Source: Paramacrobiotus metropolitanus
Lineage: Eukaryota > Tardigrada > Eutardigrada > Parachela > Macrobiotidae
Direction: 5' to 3'
Assembly (NCBI RefSeq): GCF_019649055.1
Contig: NW_026570243.1
Location: 496,001-560,000, forward strand
Length of the DNA: 64,000 nt
In this document: piece by piece, positions 63,057-64,000 of the stretch
How positions within the stretch are numbered: position 1 is the first letter of the stretch
How the letters are laid out: every line of letters begins with the position of its first letter
Notes under the pieces: generated by a model
The model's database searches: none
Told to the model about the DNA's origin: nothing
What the model saw: the letters and a program-made list of their open reading frames with translations, nothing else
Made by a program: the position numbers and the translations under genes

Positions 63057-63810
63057 GTGAGACAGAGGGGAAGGGATTTTCGCCGGCCAGATAGAAGTAC
63101 AGGGATTTTTGCCGGTCAGATAGCAGTACAGAAATTTTTGCCGGTCAGATAGAAGTACAGAGATTTTCGCCGGTCAGATAGAGCTACAGGGATTTTCGGC
63201 GGTCACATAAAATTACAGGGAATTTCGCCGGTTTGATGGAAGTACAGGGATTTTCGCCGGTCGGATAGAAGTACAGAGATTTTCGCCGGTCAGATAGAAG
63301 TACAGGGATTTTTGCCGGTCAGATAGAAGTACAGGGATTTTCGCCGGTCTGATAGAAGTACAGGGATTTTCGCCGGTCAGATAGATATACAGAGATTTTT
63401 GCCGGCCAGATAGAAGTACAAGGATTTTCGCCGGTCTGATGGAAGTACAGGGATTTCGCCGGTCAGATAGAAGTACAGAGATTTTCGCCGGTTAGATAGA
63501 ACTACAGGGATTTTCGGCGGTCACATAAAATTACAGGGATTTTCGCCGGTCTGATAGAAGTACAGGGATTTTCGCCGGTCAGATAGATATACAGAGATTT
63601 TTGCCGGCCAGATAGAACTACAGGGATTTTCGGCGGTCACATAAAATTACAGGGAATTTCGCCGGTCTGATGCAACTACAGGGATTGTCGCCGGTCAGAT
63701 AGAAGTATGTACAGGGATTTTCGCCTGTTAGAACACAGGGGCATGGATTTTCGCCGGTTAGACAGAGAGGATGGGATTTTCGGCGGTTAGACGGAGGTGA
63801 ATTTTCGCCG
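63057..63810. repeat. 29-bp minisatellite array, about 25 copies
   Basis: The consensus is GATAGAAGTACAGGGATTTT then CGCCGGTCA, 29 bases, repeated head to tail with substitutions. The ends are degenerate (GAGACAGAGGGGAAGGG at left, TTAGACGGAGGTGAA at right). A variant unit (CGGCGGTCACATAAAATTAC) recurs at 63197, 63515 and 63631, and another (GATAGATATACAGAG) at about 63381 and 63583. Both are spaced by near-multiples of 29, showing multi-unit duplications. It probably lies in an intron of the doublecortin-domain gene. Confidence 0.95.
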
Positions 63811-64000
63811 ATCTTACAAAAAAAAGGAATTTTTTGGTCAGACAGAGGATGAGGTGTTTGGCTGATATGTTATTATTAAAATTTTTTGCTAATATGTTAT
63901 CTGGCTCAACCTTCTTTGCAGACGACGGTTTTATCGATGGCACTTCCATAAATAGAAGTATATGTAAACACTTTCCGTTATAATTAACGGTACGTTTATA

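Noticed and set aside
1-64000. CRISPR arrays, operons, phage or bacterial mobile systems
   Set aside because: The window is a spliced animal genome; the only regular array is a 29-bp head-to-tail minisatellite without unique spacers.

Overview
This window is nuclear DNA from an animal, most likely an invertebrate bilaterian. The evidence is AT-rich sequence, GT-AG introns from about 55 bases to several kilobases, and single-copy orthologues of bilaterian genes (RELCH, SHC adaptor, PRRX homeobox, FITM2, TMEM216, nicotinic receptor). A compact ecdysozoan such as a tardigrade would fit, but nothing here proves the phylum. I built the gene models by hand by checking that splice sites and reading-frame phases agree across every junction. 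There is no transcript evidence.

Left third (1-24 kb). A six-exon neuropeptide-type GPCR (1739-8090, +). A nine-exon gene of unrecognised family (10472-14298, +) with two competing, phase-consistent routes through its middle. An S51 alpha-aspartyl dipeptidase with an intact Ser-Asp-His triad (14953-16416, +). A ten-exon RELCH orthologue (16932-23526, -), which converges on the dipeptidase.

Middle (24-44 kb). Gene-poor DNA holding a four-exon secreted cysteine-rich protein I could not place (25925-28256, -), a palindromic MITE-like element, and a TATA-driven six-exon gene for a small secreted protein with a 15-base microexon (31686-32809, +). Next come a PRRX-like homeobox gene (34560-36637, +), SMIM13 (37955-38476, +), FITM2 (39379-40326, -), a two-exon gene joining an Arg/Gly-rich basic segment to a C-terminal membrane anchor (41470-42556, +), and TMEM216 (43336-44628, +).

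Right third (45-64 kb). A complete six-exon nicotinic acetylcholine receptor alpha-type subunit (45220-51526, -) with a tRNA-like Pol III element antisense in its last intron. A candidate tiny gene diverging from it (51975-53584, +). A four-exon SHC adaptor (56275-60511, +). The 5' exon of a doublecortin-domain gene (61444 onward, +), followed by a 29-bp minisatellite at 63.06-63.81 kb.

The genes do not form an operon or one pathway; they are independently transcribed neighbours. The least described material is the set of lineage-specific multi-exon genes (10472-14298, 25925-28256, 31686-32809, 41470-42556). Short ORF scans cut these into pieces that look meaningless until they are spliced.
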